A stretch of 64,000 nucleotides of DNA, taken from IMG/VR virus record IMGVR_UViG_3300042922_000827, positions 23,774-87,773 of that record. One strand, written 5' to 3'. Source of the stretch: a virus. Both the position numbers and the translations under genes were made by a program. Of the stretch, positions 8,738-16,911 are shown one piece after another. How positions within the stretch are numbered: the first letter of the stretch is position 1; each line of letters starts with the position of its first letter. The notes under the pieces are model-generated. The model was not told the origin of the DNA, ran no database searches, and was given only the letters and a program-made list of their open reading frames with translations.

Positions 8738-9238
8738 ATGAACAAAAATACATTCAATGGTTTTATGCAGGACATGTGCAAATTATTAAAGGGTAAGGGT
8801 ATGTCGATTACTGAAATATCAGAAGTGATTGATGTTAACAAGTCGTCGTTATACGGATATATAGGGAATATTGAAAAGCAGTGGTGTCCAGAACGCAAAC
8901 ATAACAGCATTATAGAAAAATTTAAATCATTAGTAGGTGACGAAATGGTATATGTTTTAGATAAATATAATATGGTGCAAAAAGTTATAATTGATAAAAA
9001 TGAAACAGGAGAAGAGAAACCCAAACAGTCACCACAAACAATACTAGAAGATGTGTATACTATAGACGATATTGCTAATAGAGCTAGTCTATTAGAATTA
9101 GATCTAAAAAATCTTCATAGTTCTATTACTAACAAAATAGAAACCTTAGAAGAAGAATTGAAAAATCTCAAGGATCAGGAAAAAACTGTACGCGAAACTA
9201 TCCAAAACTTAAATATCTTAAAAGATATAAAGCGCTAA
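8738..9238 (+). CDS. Helix-turn-helix protein with C-terminal coiled coil
   Basis: 166 aa. Residues about 20-42 (MSITEISEVIDVNKSSLYGY) are a typical helix-turn-helix of the Cro/invertase type. A Pro/Gln linker follows, and then residues about 115-163 are heptad-like (LELDLKNLHSSITNKIETLE), suggesting dimer or higher oligomer formation. It forms a single-gene early unit, which fits a transcriptional regulator. Possible targets include the palindromes at 2962 and 3623, but nothing in the sequence proves this. Confidence 0.7.
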   Translation: MNKNTFNGFMQDMCKLLKGKGMSITEISEVIDVNKSSLYGYIGNIEKQWCPERKHNSIIEKFKSLVGDEMVYVLDKYNMVQKVIIDKNETGEEKPKQSPQTILEDVYTIDDIANRASLLELDLKNLHSSITNKIETLEEELKNLKDQEKTVRETIQNLNILKDIKR

Positions 9239-9257
9239 AGATAAAATAAACAGAATG

Positions 9258-9283
9258 AGAGCTAGTGTATATACACTAGCTCT
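9258..9283. terminator. Bidirectional terminator
   Basis: 26-base perfect palindrome with T-tract, between the convergent HTH and prohead protease genes. Confidence 0.85.
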
Positions 9284-9290
9284 TTATTTT

Positions 9291-10139
9291 TTATAATTTA
9301 AAACAAAAATTCATTACTTCATTTTGAATATGACGTTCTACTGGAACTACGATTCTATCATAATTCTTATCAACTAAAGTAACAGATTTGCCATCTTCTG
9401 ATAATAGAATGCTTTCATAGAAAGTATCAAAATTATTAACGATGGTATTAAGATTAGCAGACTCTGCCATAATATAATCTCTTACAGATGCGTTAGTGAT
9501 AGGAGTTATAATTTGGAATCCTTCTTCAACTAATTGAATATTGCCATGTTCTTCTACCATCTTAGGAATATAGATATATTTATTAGCCTGCGCGGAAGCT
9601 CCCTCGCTAATAATTTTAGTAGTATATGCTTTAGGATGTGATGGGTAATAAACACGGTCATATGTAACTATCTTAAGATTACGCACATATGCTTTACCTG
9701 CATTTTGTATAATAGTACCTAATGCTCTAAGAGAAAATGATGGTTTAGCCCCATCTTTAAGATCATCGTTAAATGATCTTCCTAAATCATTATTAGTTCC
9801 ACGGAAGTTTGCTTTTACAAGATTGCCTTCCATCCACAACTTAGTATACCAAACTTGTTCCATGAATGGGTCGACTTTCTGTTGTCTTGCTAAGTCATTA
9901 GCCGATGGATGACCAGCTTCACCTTTAAAATTTCCACTAGTTACCATTTCTTGCTGCTTAGCACAATGAATTTCTTTATATAGATCATCATGGGCATAGC
10001 ATCGTTTATTGCGATTTTCTTCCTCGGCTTCTTGAATTATACCTTCGGCAATAACGAAATCTCTGTTTTGATTCACTATATTAAATTCTACGTCTTTAGC
10101 AGACGATTCACATATAATATATGCTAACGTAGTATTCAT
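9291..10139 (-). CDS. Prohead maturation protease (T4 gp21/S80-like)
   Basis: 282 aa. Conserved landmarks of the phage prohead serine protease are visible: His77 in GEAGHPS, a Ser in KPSFSLRALG (134 or 136), and the segment VRNLKIVTYDRVYYPSHPK (about 152-170) that usually follows the active-site Ser. The enzyme cuts scaffold, capsid and internal proteins during head maturation, and T4 gp21 cuts after hydrophobic-x-Glu. Matching sites are seen in many proteins here (for example ALNE, AISE, VIRE). AGGAGG precedes the ATG. No early promoter is present, as expected for a late gene. Confidence 0.8.
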   Translation of the reverse strand: MNTTLAYIICESSAKDVEFNIVNQNRDFVIAEGIIQEAEEENRNKRCYAHDDLYKEIHCAKQQEMVTSGNFKGEAGHPSANDLARQQKVDPFMEQVWYTKLWMEGNLVKANFRGTNNDLGRSFNDDLKDGAKPSFSLRALGTIIQNAGKAYVRNLKIVTYDRVYYPSHPKAYTTKIISEGASAQANKYIYIPKMVEEHGNIQLVEEGFQIITPITNASVRDYIMAESANLNTIVNNFDTFYESILLSEDGKSVTLVDKNYDRIVVPVERHIQNEVMNFCFKL

Positions 10140-10233
10140 CTAATTACCTCCTTTGCTTTATATCTATGTTTAAACATATCTAATACAAGCAAATATATGA
10201 TTTGCCTAATTATGTAATAGTTTGAGTTTTCAT

Positions 10234-10252
10234 TCATATATTATAAAAGTGA
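10234..10252 (+). promoter_or_regulatory. Early-type phage promoter (one mismatch)
   Basis: TCATATATTATA, four bases, TGAA. It begins a short unit with no ordinary-sized gene. Confidence 0.6.
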
Positions 10253-10287
10253 ATAGTAATAAAATTACATTCGAAGGGATTAAATCT

Positions 10288-10356
10288 ATGAGTAAAATTA
10301 AATTTCGAATGAGTGAAAAATATACGAAAGGAGAACTAGTATACTCAATAGCCTAA
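10288..10356 (+). CDS. Possible 22-residue peptide
   Basis: ATG with GAAGGG ahead of it, encoding MSKIKFRMSEKYTKGELVYS plus two residues. It lies in a 250-base transcription unit between an early promoter (10234) and a terminator (10453). The peptide is basic and has no recognisable family. It could be a real micro-peptide or a leader on a regulatory RNA. Confidence 0.35.
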   Translation: MSKIKFRMSEKYTKGELVYSIA

Positions 10357-10500
10357 CCTAAAATAAAATGAGGGCAGTTATTTTATTATGGGGGGAGGGC
10401 GTTTCGAATGGATAACGAAACTACTGGATTCGAACACGAATAGTCAATAGATATAACCGCAAATGAATAATTCATTTGCGGTTATATATTTATTAATTTG
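10357..10500 (+). other. Non-coding or micro-ORF leader region
   Basis: Nothing longer than about 20 codons is encoded. A second micro-ORF (10408-10443, MDNETTGFEHE) has a very strong GGGGGGAGGG site ahead of it. Inverted AT-rich segments (AATAAAAT near 10364 and ATTTTATT near 10379) could pair. The region ends at the terminator at 10453-10485. Confidence 0.5.
10453..10485. terminator. Bidirectional terminator
   Basis: 15-bp perfect stem with a three-base loop, between the micro-transcript and the minus-strand gene ending at 10502. Confidence 0.85.
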
Positions 10501-10501
10501 A

Positions 10502-11047
10502 CTATTTATTTTTTTGATAATTTTTGCCAGTTGTAACCTTTTCTACTTTATCTGCAACTACTTGTTCTTTAACTTCTAGAGTAGCTGCTTCTACAGCAGA
10601 TTCAATTTTTTCAGTAGACTCTGGAACCTCTTCGGTAGTTTCTGCTATAGGCAGTACAGGAGCGATAACTCTTTCTTGAACTACTGGAACTTCTTCCGCA
10701 GTTTGTTCAGATTTGATTTCGACTGTTTGTTCAAGTTTAACTTCCACTTGTTCGGGCTGCGACTCTATAACCAATTTGCCATCTACCTGTTTTACATCCA
10801 TAATTACAGCCTTTAGCTCTTCTGGTTTTGCAATTACGATAGAATTATCTTTATTGTAATTGGTGAAGTCTAAAGGAATAGTTCTGTTTCCGATTACTTC
10901 TTCAACCTTTGCTTTACTTCTAATGCAGATAAGAATCTCATTAATTGTAAGGGTAATACCATTTGCCACCCCAGCTACAGGATATCTCAATCCAGTAATA
11001 GGCGCGTTAGTTTTTACATTTACTTTCTTTTTTGTTACTGTTGTCAT
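10502..11047 (-). CDS. Hypothetical protein with Glu/Val/Pro-rich tail
   Basis: 181 aa. The N-terminal about 85 residues look folded (NAPITGLRYPVAGVANGITL...). Residues 95-165 are an extended acidic Glu/Val/Thr/Pro-rich tail, and the last 15 residues are basic. AGGAGG precedes the ATG. The gene is followed upstream by two small acidic genes and a virion-type gene, all on the minus strand without an early promoter, so it is likely part of a late unit. Family not recognised. Confidence 0.65.
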   Translation of the reverse strand: MTTVTKKKVNVKTNAPITGLRYPVAGVANGITLTINEILICIRSKAKVEEVIGNRTIPLDFTNYNKDNSIVIAKPEELKAVIMDVKQVDGKLVIESQPEQVEVKLEQTVEIKSEQTAEEVPVVQERVIAPVLPIAETTEEVPESTEKIESAVEAATLEVKEQVVADKVEKVTTGKNYQKNK

Positions 11048-11071
11048 TTTATTTCCTCCTAAAAATTAATT

Positions 11072-11245
11072 TTAATCTGAATAAACTGTGTCGTCTTCAC
11101 CCATAACAATATCGATAGCGTCACTATCCGAAATATTGTCTGATAGCAAATCTTCTTCAGCATCGATAATATCATCAATATCGCCATCTACAACAGACAT
11201 GACAATATCATCATCGATAAATTCTTCATATAGCATATCGAGCAT
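11072..11245 (-). CDS. Small highly acidic protein, 57 aa
   Basis: Starts at 11245 behind GGAGG. About two-fifths of the residues are Asp or Glu (FIDDDIVMSVVDGDIDDIID...). It lies between the 181-aa gene and a second acidic gene that it resembles in layout, so the pair may have arisen by duplication. Such proteins can be scaffold pieces, chaperone clients or DNA mimics; the sequence does not decide. Confidence 0.65.
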   Translation of the reverse strand: MLDMLYEEFIDDDIVMSVVDGDIDDIIDAEEDLLSDNISDSDAIDIVMGEDDTVYSD

Positions 11246-11249
11246 TTAC

Positions 11250-11420
11250 TTATACCTCCATATATTTTTCTTCAGATGGGAAAATATCGGATAGATCTTC
11301 ATTAATAGACGTTGTTTCCATAATGCTATCAAGAATGTCATCATCGTCCATACACATCAAATCATCTTCGTCCTCTTTCGCCATCTCATTGTATAGAAGT
11401 TCATCGAAAGCTTTAGACAA
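11250..11420 (-). CDS. Small highly acidic protein, 56 aa (TTG start)
   Basis: I place the start at a TTG (11420) because AAGGAGAG stands eight bases before it; the in-frame ATG at 11438 has no ribosome site. The product is rich in Asp/Glu (NEMAKEDEDDLMCMDDDDIL) with a Leu-rich N-terminus (SKAFDELLY) similar to that of the neighbouring acidic protein (LDMLYEEF). Function unknown. Confidence 0.65.
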   Translation of the reverse strand: MSKAFDELLYNEMAKEDEDDLMCMDDDDILDSIMETTSINEDLSDIFPSEEKYMEV

Positions 11421-11456
11421 ATTAATCTCTCCTTCCATAGCAATCTTATTTATATG

Positions 11457-12674
11457 TTAAACCAGTCTCTTTATATCAGTTTTTAATAAATCGATTGCAT
11501 ATTTTTCTAATACAAATATAACCATAGGAATAGTATAAAATAGCTCTACTCCAGGACTAAATTCTAATTGCTCTAAAGCATTTATCATATCTTGAGTTAT
11601 ATCTTTTTTATTAAAATAACTACTAATAATATTATAATATTCTTTAGCATTGCCAACTTCAAAAGTTTTACCATTCATAATAGCATCTATAAAGTCTGCA
11701 TCAAGAATATCAATAGGATCTGCCAATACTCCTAATTTAACTTTGTAATCTATCATAAAGTAGTCTTCCATTCTAGTAGTTAATAGCGAAGTAGGGTCTG
11801 TTATAAGAACACCATATGCTCTAGGGAAATTAGTTTTATTATTTCTTTGCTCTAAGCATCTGAATATAGTTTTATCATATTCTATACAAAATGTTTGTGG
11901 CAAATATACTTGCTGTGTGATATAACTATACTTATCTCTACCATAATCGAGTATCCCATTGCGTATAATAAACTCGATCATATAAGGATCATAGAAATAA
12001 ACGTCACCATATGCAAATATATAAGTTTGCACTCTATGCTTAAAAAATAAACTATTGAAATATTCTCTAAGTATAGAAGTTACATTTTGTATACTTTCTA
12101 TGAATTTATATTCTTCATTTATCACGACAGATTTTAGATCGCTACCTATATTACTAGCAACCATATTAAATTCATTTATAACCTGTGCTTCTATCTTGAG
12201 ATCAAAATTATCAAGCTTATATGTGAGCTTATAGAAATTATTTCCATTTTCTAAAGTATCAATGTTTACTCCAACTACTCTAAAAAATATATTTTTACCT
12301 AAATGATTAATTACAAAATACCCCTCTTGATATGGAGTAAATGTATTAGGAGGAAGTATAACTTCTCCTTCGATTGGACTGGACTCTGGTCCCCATTCTC
12401 CCATATCGATATCCAATTGAATTTTTTCCATACCATATAAGAATACATCATTTATCTTATTAAACCTCAATCCACTTTGAGGTCCAACAGATTCATATAT
12501 TTGTTTTGTCGACTCGTCCAATGTCGATACATCAATATTTGGATTGTAGTATGTCACTACAGTAGGGGATTTGTCTATAAAGATGTAAAACGGATTATCT
12601 AGTCTTCCCTTTACTCCCTGAACGAGACTATCTACTGTAACTTTCATATCAGTATTTAAAAATTTACCAGCCAA
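11457..12674 (-). CDS. Probable virion structural protein (tail/connector type)
   Basis: 405 aa, TTG start at 12674 behind AAAGGAGG. Beta-rich N-terminal part (NPFYIFIDKSPTVVTYYNPN...) and a helical C-terminal third. The text FIDKSPTVVTYYN is of a kind I associate with structural proteins of large myophages, but I cannot name the exact part. It is followed by a terminator shared with the primase gene side. No early promoter, consistent with late expression. Confidence 0.5.
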   Translation of the reverse strand: MAGKFLNTDMKVTVDSLVQGVKGRLDNPFYIFIDKSPTVVTYYNPNIDVSTLDESTKQIYESVGPQSGLRFNKINDVFLYGMEKIQLDIDMGEWGPESSPIEGEVILPPNTFTPYQEGYFVINHLGKNIFFRVVGVNIDTLENGNNFYKLTYKLDNFDLKIEAQVINEFNMVASNIGSDLKSVVINEEYKFIESIQNVTSILREYFNSLFFKHRVQTYIFAYGDVYFYDPYMIEFIIRNGILDYGRDKYSYITQQVYLPQTFCIEYDKTIFRCLEQRNNKTNFPRAYGVLITDPTSLLTTRMEDYFMIDYKVKLGVLADPIDILDADFIDAIMNGKTFEVGNAKEYYNIISSYFNKKDITQDMINALEQLEFSPGVELFYTIPMVIFVLEKYAIDLLKTDIKRLV

Positions 12675-12717
12675 TTAAATTACCTCCTTTCTTTAATCGA
12701 ATGTTTGACAAAAAATA

Positions 12718-12743
12718 AAGCACATTGGTTTCCCAATGTGCTT
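12718..12743. terminator. Hairpin terminator
   Basis: 11-bp perfect stem located at the end of the primase gene, with a T-rich stretch following on the minus strand. Confidence 0.8.
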
Positions 12744-13785
12744 ATATACGTATAATTTGATCTTTTATTCTTTCCAAATTAACGCCAAAATCTTTTTCCC
12801 CTGGCAGTACATTGCGATGTATAAAAACCTGTATTCCTATAGGGCTGAGCAGATCTCGTATTATTCTTATTTCTTCATTTGGGATATCGTTATCCACATA
12901 TATGTGAAAAACGCAATTCATTATACCCATTCTAACTAAGAATAATTTTATAACGTTTATGTATGATCTGCCACCAACTGAAGTATAAATGTTCTGCTTT
13001 CTATTTCCTTTATTAAGATTATGAAATATAGACAGTATATCAAATGATCCCTCAGCTATATGAATTTTTATTGGTTCTGGAGATATAATATTGCACCTGG
13101 TTGGTATATTGTAAAATCTCATAGAGTTATCATCTGCTTCAAATATACTATAGTTTGTGTATCTATGATCTATATACTTATTTACTTCGCCAGGTTTCCT
13201 TAAGTTTTTAAGATTAATAAATCCATTATCCATGGATAAAAATCCTATAAAACTATCATCTAATTCATTTACAATATTATCATATCTGGTGTACTTGGTT
13301 ATTTTATTATAATTTAATATATCTCCTAGATTAAGAACTATCTTATCTTTAAGTAAATCAATGTAAGTAAGATTTAATCCAAGTCTTCTATTTATATAAT
13401 ATAACTTAGCTTTACTAAGTTCGTCATTTCTTATATATCCATTAGATATTCTATATGTCTTATTTGTGCTAAGCCTATTTTTCGAAATTTTAATTGCTTT
13501 TGTATTATGCATTTTTAGAGCATGTAAGATTTCTCCATCTTGATTACAATCTATCATAGCTCTTAATATATTTGGAGTTAGTATTCCCTTTTCTCCGCAT
13601 TTAAAGCATAAATAAAGTGGGGTTTTATTTTCTCCACCAAGTGACATATATAAATGCCTAGCTTTCAAATCTGAAGAGCTATCTCCGCAGAACCTACATC
13701 TAAGTGCAATTTCTTTATTTCCAGATGCATTACGCGCATCTGGAAATTTACGTTTTAAAAATTCTCGTAAGTCATCTTGAAACAT
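12742..13785 (-). CDS. DNA primase (CHC2 zinc finger plus Toprim)
   Basis: 347 aa from the ATG at 13785, the first Met matching the family N-terminus; the frame is open 31 codons further upstream but overlaps the preceding gene. Zinc finger Cys30-x2-Cys33 and Cys60-x2-Cys63 with LKARHLYMSLGG between. The Toprim fold is shown by AEGSFDILSI (catalytic Glu, about residue 245), the metal-binding YVDNDIP (about 295) and GEKDFGV near the C-terminus. It makes RNA primers for phage replication. There is no fused helicase domain, so a separate helicase is needed. The start overlaps the end of a small membrane-protein gene. Confidence 0.85.
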   Translation of the reverse strand: MFQDDLREFLKRKFPDARNASGNKEIALRCRFCGDSSSDLKARHLYMSLGGENKTPLYLCFKCGEKGILTPNILRAMIDCNQDGEILHALKMHNTKAIKISKNRLSTNKTYRISNGYIRNDELSKAKLYYINRRLGLNLTYIDLLKDKIVLNLGDILNYNKITKYTRYDNIVNELDDSFIGFLSMDNGFINLKNLRKPGEVNKYIDHRYTNYSIFEADDNSMRFYNIPTRCNIISPEPIKIHIAEGSFDILSIFHNLNKGNRKQNIYTSVGGRSYINVIKLFLVRMGIMNCVFHIYVDNDIPNEEIRIIRDLLSPIGIQVFIHRNVLPGEKDFGVNLERIKDQIIRI

Positions 13786-13795
13786 AGTTGCAACC

Positions 13796-13993
13796 CTACT
13801 CTCTAATCTCCAGCTCAAATAAAAATGATCCGAGATGGATGGAAATAATACCGAATAGAATCTTATTAAAGTTTCCAAATATTAAGTTTACTATGCCGCC
13901 ATTATATTCGTTTAAAACATGAACGAATATAGACGCTCCTGCTAATAAAAGTAATATAGAAATTAGAATATTTGATATTTTTAGATAATTCAA
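13796..13993 (-). CDS. Small membrane protein, 65 aa (TTG start)
   Basis: TTG at 13993 behind AAGGAGG. Two hydrophobic segments (ISNILISILLLLAGASIFV and IFGNFNKILFGIISIHLGSF) predict two membrane spans. It lies directly before the primase, whose start it nearly touches. A host-membrane role is likely; holin is possible, but there is no lysin next to it. Confidence 0.6.
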   Translation of the reverse strand: MNYLKISNILISILLLLAGASIFVHVLNEYNGGIVNLIFGNFNKILFGIISIHLGSFLFELEIRE

Positions 13994-14036
13994 GTTGTTT
14001 TATTCCTCCTTATTAAATTCCGTGAGTAATTATATG

Positions 14037-14258
14037 TTATGACTTATTTGAACCATCAGATGGCTTAGATCCAATATGGCTATTGTGAATAGAATTAATT
14101 TTAGTAGATAGTATAAAAATAAGCCATATTAATATCATGATAGCAATAAATTCAATATTAGTTAATTCATTTGTAAGCAATATTATAGTAGCCGCTATAA
14201 TAGCCAATACAAATGAAACTAATAATATAGCTAATACACATTTTATATTGTTTTTCAT
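14037..14258 (-). CDS. Small membrane protein, 73 aa
   Basis: AAGGAGAAGAG precedes the ATG. Two adjacent membrane spans (residues about 6-28 and 34-52) and a short polar C-terminal tail. In tandem with the other small membrane protein at 13796. Function unknown. Confidence 0.6.
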   Translation of the reverse strand: MKNNIKCVLAILLVSFVLAIIAATIILLTNELTNIEFIAIMILIWLIFILSTKINSIHNSHIGSKPSDGSNKS

Positions 14259-14292
14259 ATCTCTTCTCCTTATTATGTGAATTAAATACAGT

Positions 14293-14316
14293 GGGAGTAT
14301 GCAAATGCATACTCCC
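14293..14316 (-). terminator. Hairpin terminator
   Basis: 10-bp perfect stem between the 528-aa gene and the membrane-protein genes. Confidence 0.75.
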
Positions 14317-14324
14317 GTTTATGA

Positions 14325-15911
14325 TCAGATTAATAAAGTAAATAATAACATTTCTTCGCAGATAATCTCTGGAGGAGTACATTCTACTTTAATTCCATTG
14401 AGATCATCATTGTATGGGTCTATATTTCTGAACTCCGATGCTAAGATTTGAGCAATATTTTTAAATAATATTTGCTCTTGAATTTTTTCATTCCTATACT
14501 TAGCCACAACTTTAGGGAAGTTATCTGATAGCATCATTCTCTGTAGGATTTTTTTGTTTACTGTTTTTCTAGTAACAAAGCGGCTAATTCTCCCACCAAG
14601 AACAAATGGCAATAGAGTTTGTCCTTCTCTTATTAATTTTCTTTTAGCAGCTATCATAAGAATTATATAATCCCTATTATTTATAAGTTTAACGGCTTGA
14701 GTGTCGCAAAAATTGTTTAAAAATATATATGATATTAGATTGCTTTGGAATTCGTTCTTTAGAGGCTTCCCATCAATCGTAAGCTCTTTCCTATAAAATT
14801 CTATTTCTTCTTCTGAAAATGGACCGAACTCTTGAATGATATTCCTCATTGTGGTTTCGCAATTTACATTAGTTTGAATAAGCATAGCTTCATCTTGTTT
14901 AGCCATATGAGCTTCAAACTTATCGCTTTCACTATTATTATCATCATCGCGATTTGATGACGATACTGTAATTAATGCAAATTCATATGGGATATCAGTA
15001 ATCTTATATTTAATATCCCGCATAATAGCATCAAAGTTAAAATGAATGATATTTTTAGAATATGTGTACTTTGGAATTATCTGCATGATGATATCTTCCA
15101 ACGTATACATAGAATGTACGGTTGGATTTCTACCTCTTATGTCTTGCATGTCAAAGAGAACAATATTGTTATTACGACTTTTATTTACATTTGTAAATGT
15201 AGTTTCTAAGAGTTTAGATATCATATCTACGTTATACTTATGCACTATCATAACAAAGATACGATCAAAGGATCTTAGTAAAATTCTCTTAACTTCTTGA
15301 GGTGAAACGTTTCTTGTATAGATATAATGTGATACTAATGGTATTATAATATTTTGCATCATTGAGATTTCCATTAATATCATTGCATGGAAATCTGTAT
15401 ATTCCAAGCATGGGTTTTTATTATTCCTATAACTTAAATGGATATTGTAGTTATCTCGATTCATGCACCCTATATTATAATGCAATATAGGAGATGCCAT
15501 ATGATCTATGAGATATCTAACCAAGTCGTTGATAAAATTGTCTTCACCGTAGCCTTCTTGATAATCAATGTAGTACTTCAATCTGGCATAGATATAGAGT
15601 AACCTATGATCTCTGTCATAAAACTTTTCGAAATAATTTAGATACGTAGTATTGTGTTCTCTGAATCCTATTATTACTTTGTCTTCGTTTGTTTTTGGAT
15701 CTTTCTTAAGTTTTGTGTCGCTGTTGTAGCAACGCTTAGGAGCCATCATAAAATAATTAATTCCACTGTTTTCTGGCATCCCATAAACAGATGCTATATT
15801 TGCAATTATAGCACCTCTTGTGTGAGAAAACACACAATCTTCTGGTTCCATCTCCCACTCATCTACGGATACGAATTTAGGTATAGTACATCTCTCCGCT
15901 ATAGTTTTCAA
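14325..15911 (-). CDS. Hypothetical early protein, 528 aa
   Basis: Long, evenly mixed, mostly helical protein (starts MKTIAERCTIPKFVSVDEWE) preceded by AGGGGG. An early promoter lies 59 bases upstream (15970-15988) and a terminator directly after, so it is a single-gene early unit and one of the largest early proteins here. I see no catalytic motif I can name. Candidate roles are a transcription accessory subunit or a host-takeover factor; neither is shown by the sequence. Confidence 0.65.
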   Translation of the reverse strand: MKTIAERCTIPKFVSVDEWEMEPEDCVFSHTRGAIIANIASVYGMPENSGINYFMMAPKRCYNSDTKLKKDPKTNEDKVIIGFREHNTTYLNYFEKFYDRDHRLLYIYARLKYYIDYQEGYGEDNFINDLVRYLIDHMASPILHYNIGCMNRDNYNIHLSYRNNKNPCLEYTDFHAMILMEISMMQNIIIPLVSHYIYTRNVSPQEVKRILLRSFDRIFVMIVHKYNVDMISKLLETTFTNVNKSRNNNIVLFDMQDIRGRNPTVHSMYTLEDIIMQIIPKYTYSKNIIHFNFDAIMRDIKYKITDIPYEFALITVSSSNRDDDNNSESDKFEAHMAKQDEAMLIQTNVNCETTMRNIIQEFGPFSEEEIEFYRKELTIDGKPLKNEFQSNLISYIFLNNFCDTQAVKLINNRDYIILMIAAKRKLIREGQTLLPFVLGGRISRFVTRKTVNKKILQRMMLSDNFPKVVAKYRNEKIQEQILFKNIAQILASEFRNIDPYNDDLNGIKVECTPPEIICEEMLLFTLLI

Positions 15912-15969
15912 GTAAATTTCCCCCTAATCTCATAAAACAAAATTATTATATCCTAATATTTTTCATCTC

Positions 15970-15988
15970 TCATAGATATAATATATAA
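15970..15988 (-). promoter_or_regulatory. Early-type phage promoter
   Basis: TTATATATTATA, four bases, TGAG on the minus strand, touching the 3' end of the upstream gene at 15990. Confidence 0.75.
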
Positions 15989-15989
15989 T

Positions 15990-16775
15990 TTACTTTCGGT
16001 TTGTTGTTTTAGTATGCTTAGTAGTTTTTATAGTTTTTATCATACTAGTTTTCTTATTAACAACAGTATTAGATACACTTTTTGTGGCTCTCTTCCCAGC
16101 ATTAGAACCAGTATCAGATACATTACCTTTGGGGTTTCCTTTTCTTCTGGCTTTGTTTTCCTTTTCTTGCTGCTCTCCTTTTATCTGACGATCTTCCACT
16201 TTCTTGTCAGCATTTTCTACAAATGCCAATAAATTTCTAGCTACATATTTAACCCCCTCTGCTGCCCATATAGGTTTTTTATCTAAACCCCTAAGTTTAA
16301 TAAAAAGATACGCAAAATATAAAGATTTGACATAACCAACAACATTTTTGGGATTTCTTATATCTGCCCCATCTTTCAATGCCCTTTTACTCATTTTGGG
16401 TTTAAGATCATCTATGAATAATTTATTCTGTGCAAACGAATATGCATATGTAAATACGAAAGCAGGATCATTTGAAAAGAACTTGACTTCGTAGTTTTTT
16501 AAACTGTTTTCTAACTCTATTGTAGCATCGTTTGTTGTAAACTCTATGATCACATCGTAGTAGAATTTACTAACAAGCTCTGATGGTATTTTGATATGAA
16601 TAAGATAGCGTCTATCGCTATCTTTATATAATCTATAATTAATAGTTCCAGCTTCTCTGGCTATAACAGCATCGAATTTTTTAGTATAAATTTCTTTAAA
16701 TAATTCCCTTTGACTATAAACTGCATTATTCTTACCCATAGGGTTTTTGATATATTCTTCTAAAGTCATAATCAT
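15990..16775 (-). CDS. Hypothetical protein with basic C-terminal tail
   Basis: 261 aa, ATG at 16775 behind GGGGGAG. The first about 185 residues look folded alpha/beta. The last about 70 are Lys/Arg/Thr/Asn-rich (KARRKGNPKGNVSDTG... KTIKTTKHTKTTNRK), a histone-like tail that probably binds nucleic acid. Possible weak promoter at about 16832. Family not recognised. Confidence 0.6.
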   Translation of the reverse strand: MIMTLEEYIKNPMGKNNAVYSQRELFKEIYTKKFDAVIAREAGTINYRLYKDSDRRYLIHIKIPSELVSKFYYDVIIEFTTNDATIELENSLKNYEVKFFSNDPAFVFTYAYSFAQNKLFIDDLKPKMSKRALKDGADIRNPKNVVGYVKSLYFAYLFIKLRGLDKKPIWAAEGVKYVARNLLAFVENADKKVEDRQIKGEQQEKENKARRKGNPKGNVSDTGSNAGKRATKSVSNTVVNKKTSMIKTIKTTKHTKTTNRK

Positions 16776-16842
16776 TACTTTCTCCCCCTATTCATTTTTA
16801 TTAATAATAGTTAAAATTCCCCCTTTAAATGTTATAATATAT

Positions 16843-16870
16843 TAAGGCTACTGCATAGACAGTAGCCTTA
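16843..16870. terminator. Hairpin terminator
   Basis: 11-bp perfect stem downstream of the chaperonin gene (minus strand), with T-rich flank. Confidence 0.8.
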
Positions 16871-16911
16871 ATATAACCTTTTTAATTAAATGTAATAGAT
16901 GATATTATTTT

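Noticed and set aside
10860-11294. Plus-strand ORFs opposite the 181-aa and acidic genes
   Set aside because: They are hydrophobic or Ser-rich antisense shadows without ribosome sites; the minus strand has AGGAGG and gene-like composition.
13786-13878. Longer primase with 31 extra N-terminal residues
   Set aside because: The extension lies inside the small membrane-protein gene and does not look like a primase N-terminus; the ATG at 13785 matches the zinc-finger start.
16831-16845. A further early promoter on the minus strand before the 261-aa gene
   Set aside because: TATATTATA is present but the TGA after four bases is missing, so it fails the consensus; possible weak or different class.
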